Shown here piece by piece: positions 63,827 to 64,000 of a DNA stretch of 64,000 bases (the first letter of the stretch is position 1; the number at the start of each line of letters is the position of its first letter). This DNA comes from Pictodentalium vernedei. Taxonomy: Eukaryota > Mollusca > Scaphopoda > Dentaliida > Dentaliidae. The notes below the pieces were generated by a model that saw only the letters and a program-made list of their open reading frames with translations, did no database searches and had not been told where the DNA came from. The position numbers and the translations under genes are program-made. The stretch spans positions 31,115,023 to 31,179,022 of the forward strand of contig CM062291.1 of the NCBI GenBank assembly GCA_031216915.1, read 5' to 3'.

Positions 63827-64000
63827 ACTCTGGGTTGAAATACACCAGCAACCATGCTATTTTGTAGATTATGAGGCCTAAAACAAAACAAACCATAAAC
63901 ACGAACTTTTGATGACAAAGAAATAATTATAAAAATAAAATAAAAAACTCCATGCCCACATGCAGTTTTACACACACAAAACAAATGGCCTGAAAAACAG
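63827..64000 (+). mobile_element. Hairpin repeat family F, copy 4 (hairpin missing, cut by window end)
   Basis: GAAATACACCAGCAACCATG, TTTTGTAGATTATGAGGCC, CGAACTTTTGATGACAAAG and ATGGCCTGAAAAACAG match copy 3 in order. The two lie in tandem. Confidence 0.82.

Overview
The window is animal nuclear DNA. It is AT-rich, has very sparse short exons flanked by GT..AG splice sites, and is almost wholly made of interspersed repeats. SINEs sharing a promoter head and an 'AATAAATAAATA' tail, TTAA-target foldback MITEs, Helentron-like elements with internal tandem repeats and a DIRS-type retrotransposon together suggest a marine invertebrate. A bivalve-like mollusc is my first guess, because repeat-cored 'pearl'-type elements are best known there, but a non-vertebrate deuterostome cannot be excluded from sequence alone.

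Only one host gene is supported. Eight plus-strand exons (10804-10904, 23195-23260, 38010-38078, 50172-50323, 52186-52363, 54231-54437, 58280-58344, 62679-62805) join in one consistent reading phase. They encode about 320 residues of charged, heptad-rich coiled coil, part of a larger protein whose ends lie outside the window. My tentative family call is a centriolin-like (CNTRL/CEP110) centrosomal protein. Exons make up about 1.5% of the window; three introns are 12-15 kb. The exon at 54231 ends in a 33-bp tandem duplication that contains the splice donor.

The rest is repeats, often nested. (1) Helentron/pearl-like non-autonomous elements with a hairpin-capped 5' end, a core of tandem repeats, subterminal inverted repeats and a 3' hairpin: family A (167-bp units; 1-2704, 14937-19519, 23860-25602, fragments 38500-39100 and 51020-51842), family B (153-bp units; 6136-9538 and, reversed, 39679-47725), mini-element E (52553-52830), and 5' parts of families C (55150-56090) and D (60457-60840). 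(2) A 7,003-bp DIRS-like tyrosine-recombinase retrotransposon (40484-47486) inserted without target duplication in reversed element B2, with 191-bp inverted repeats and an internal complementary region. (3) piggyBac-type TTAA foldback MITEs in three arm subfamilies, plus two other TTAA hairpin families. (4) Four 253-bp hAT MITEs with 8-bp target duplications. (5) Pogo/mariner-like TA-target MITEs with a central palindrome. (6) A 1.7-kb element (12161-13882) whose termini are arrays of GGGTCGTTTCGTAC-like motifs. (7) SINEs with tRNA-derived or 5S rRNA-derived heads on a common body, plus a further family sharing only the tail.

Nesting gives a relative chronology: SINE and pogo elements carry later TTAA MITEs, a TTAA MITE carries a hAT MITE, a pogo MITE carries a SINE, family A split an older 144-bp tandem array, and the DIRS element split family B. 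All coordinates come from reading by eye and may be off by a few bases at degenerate boundaries.
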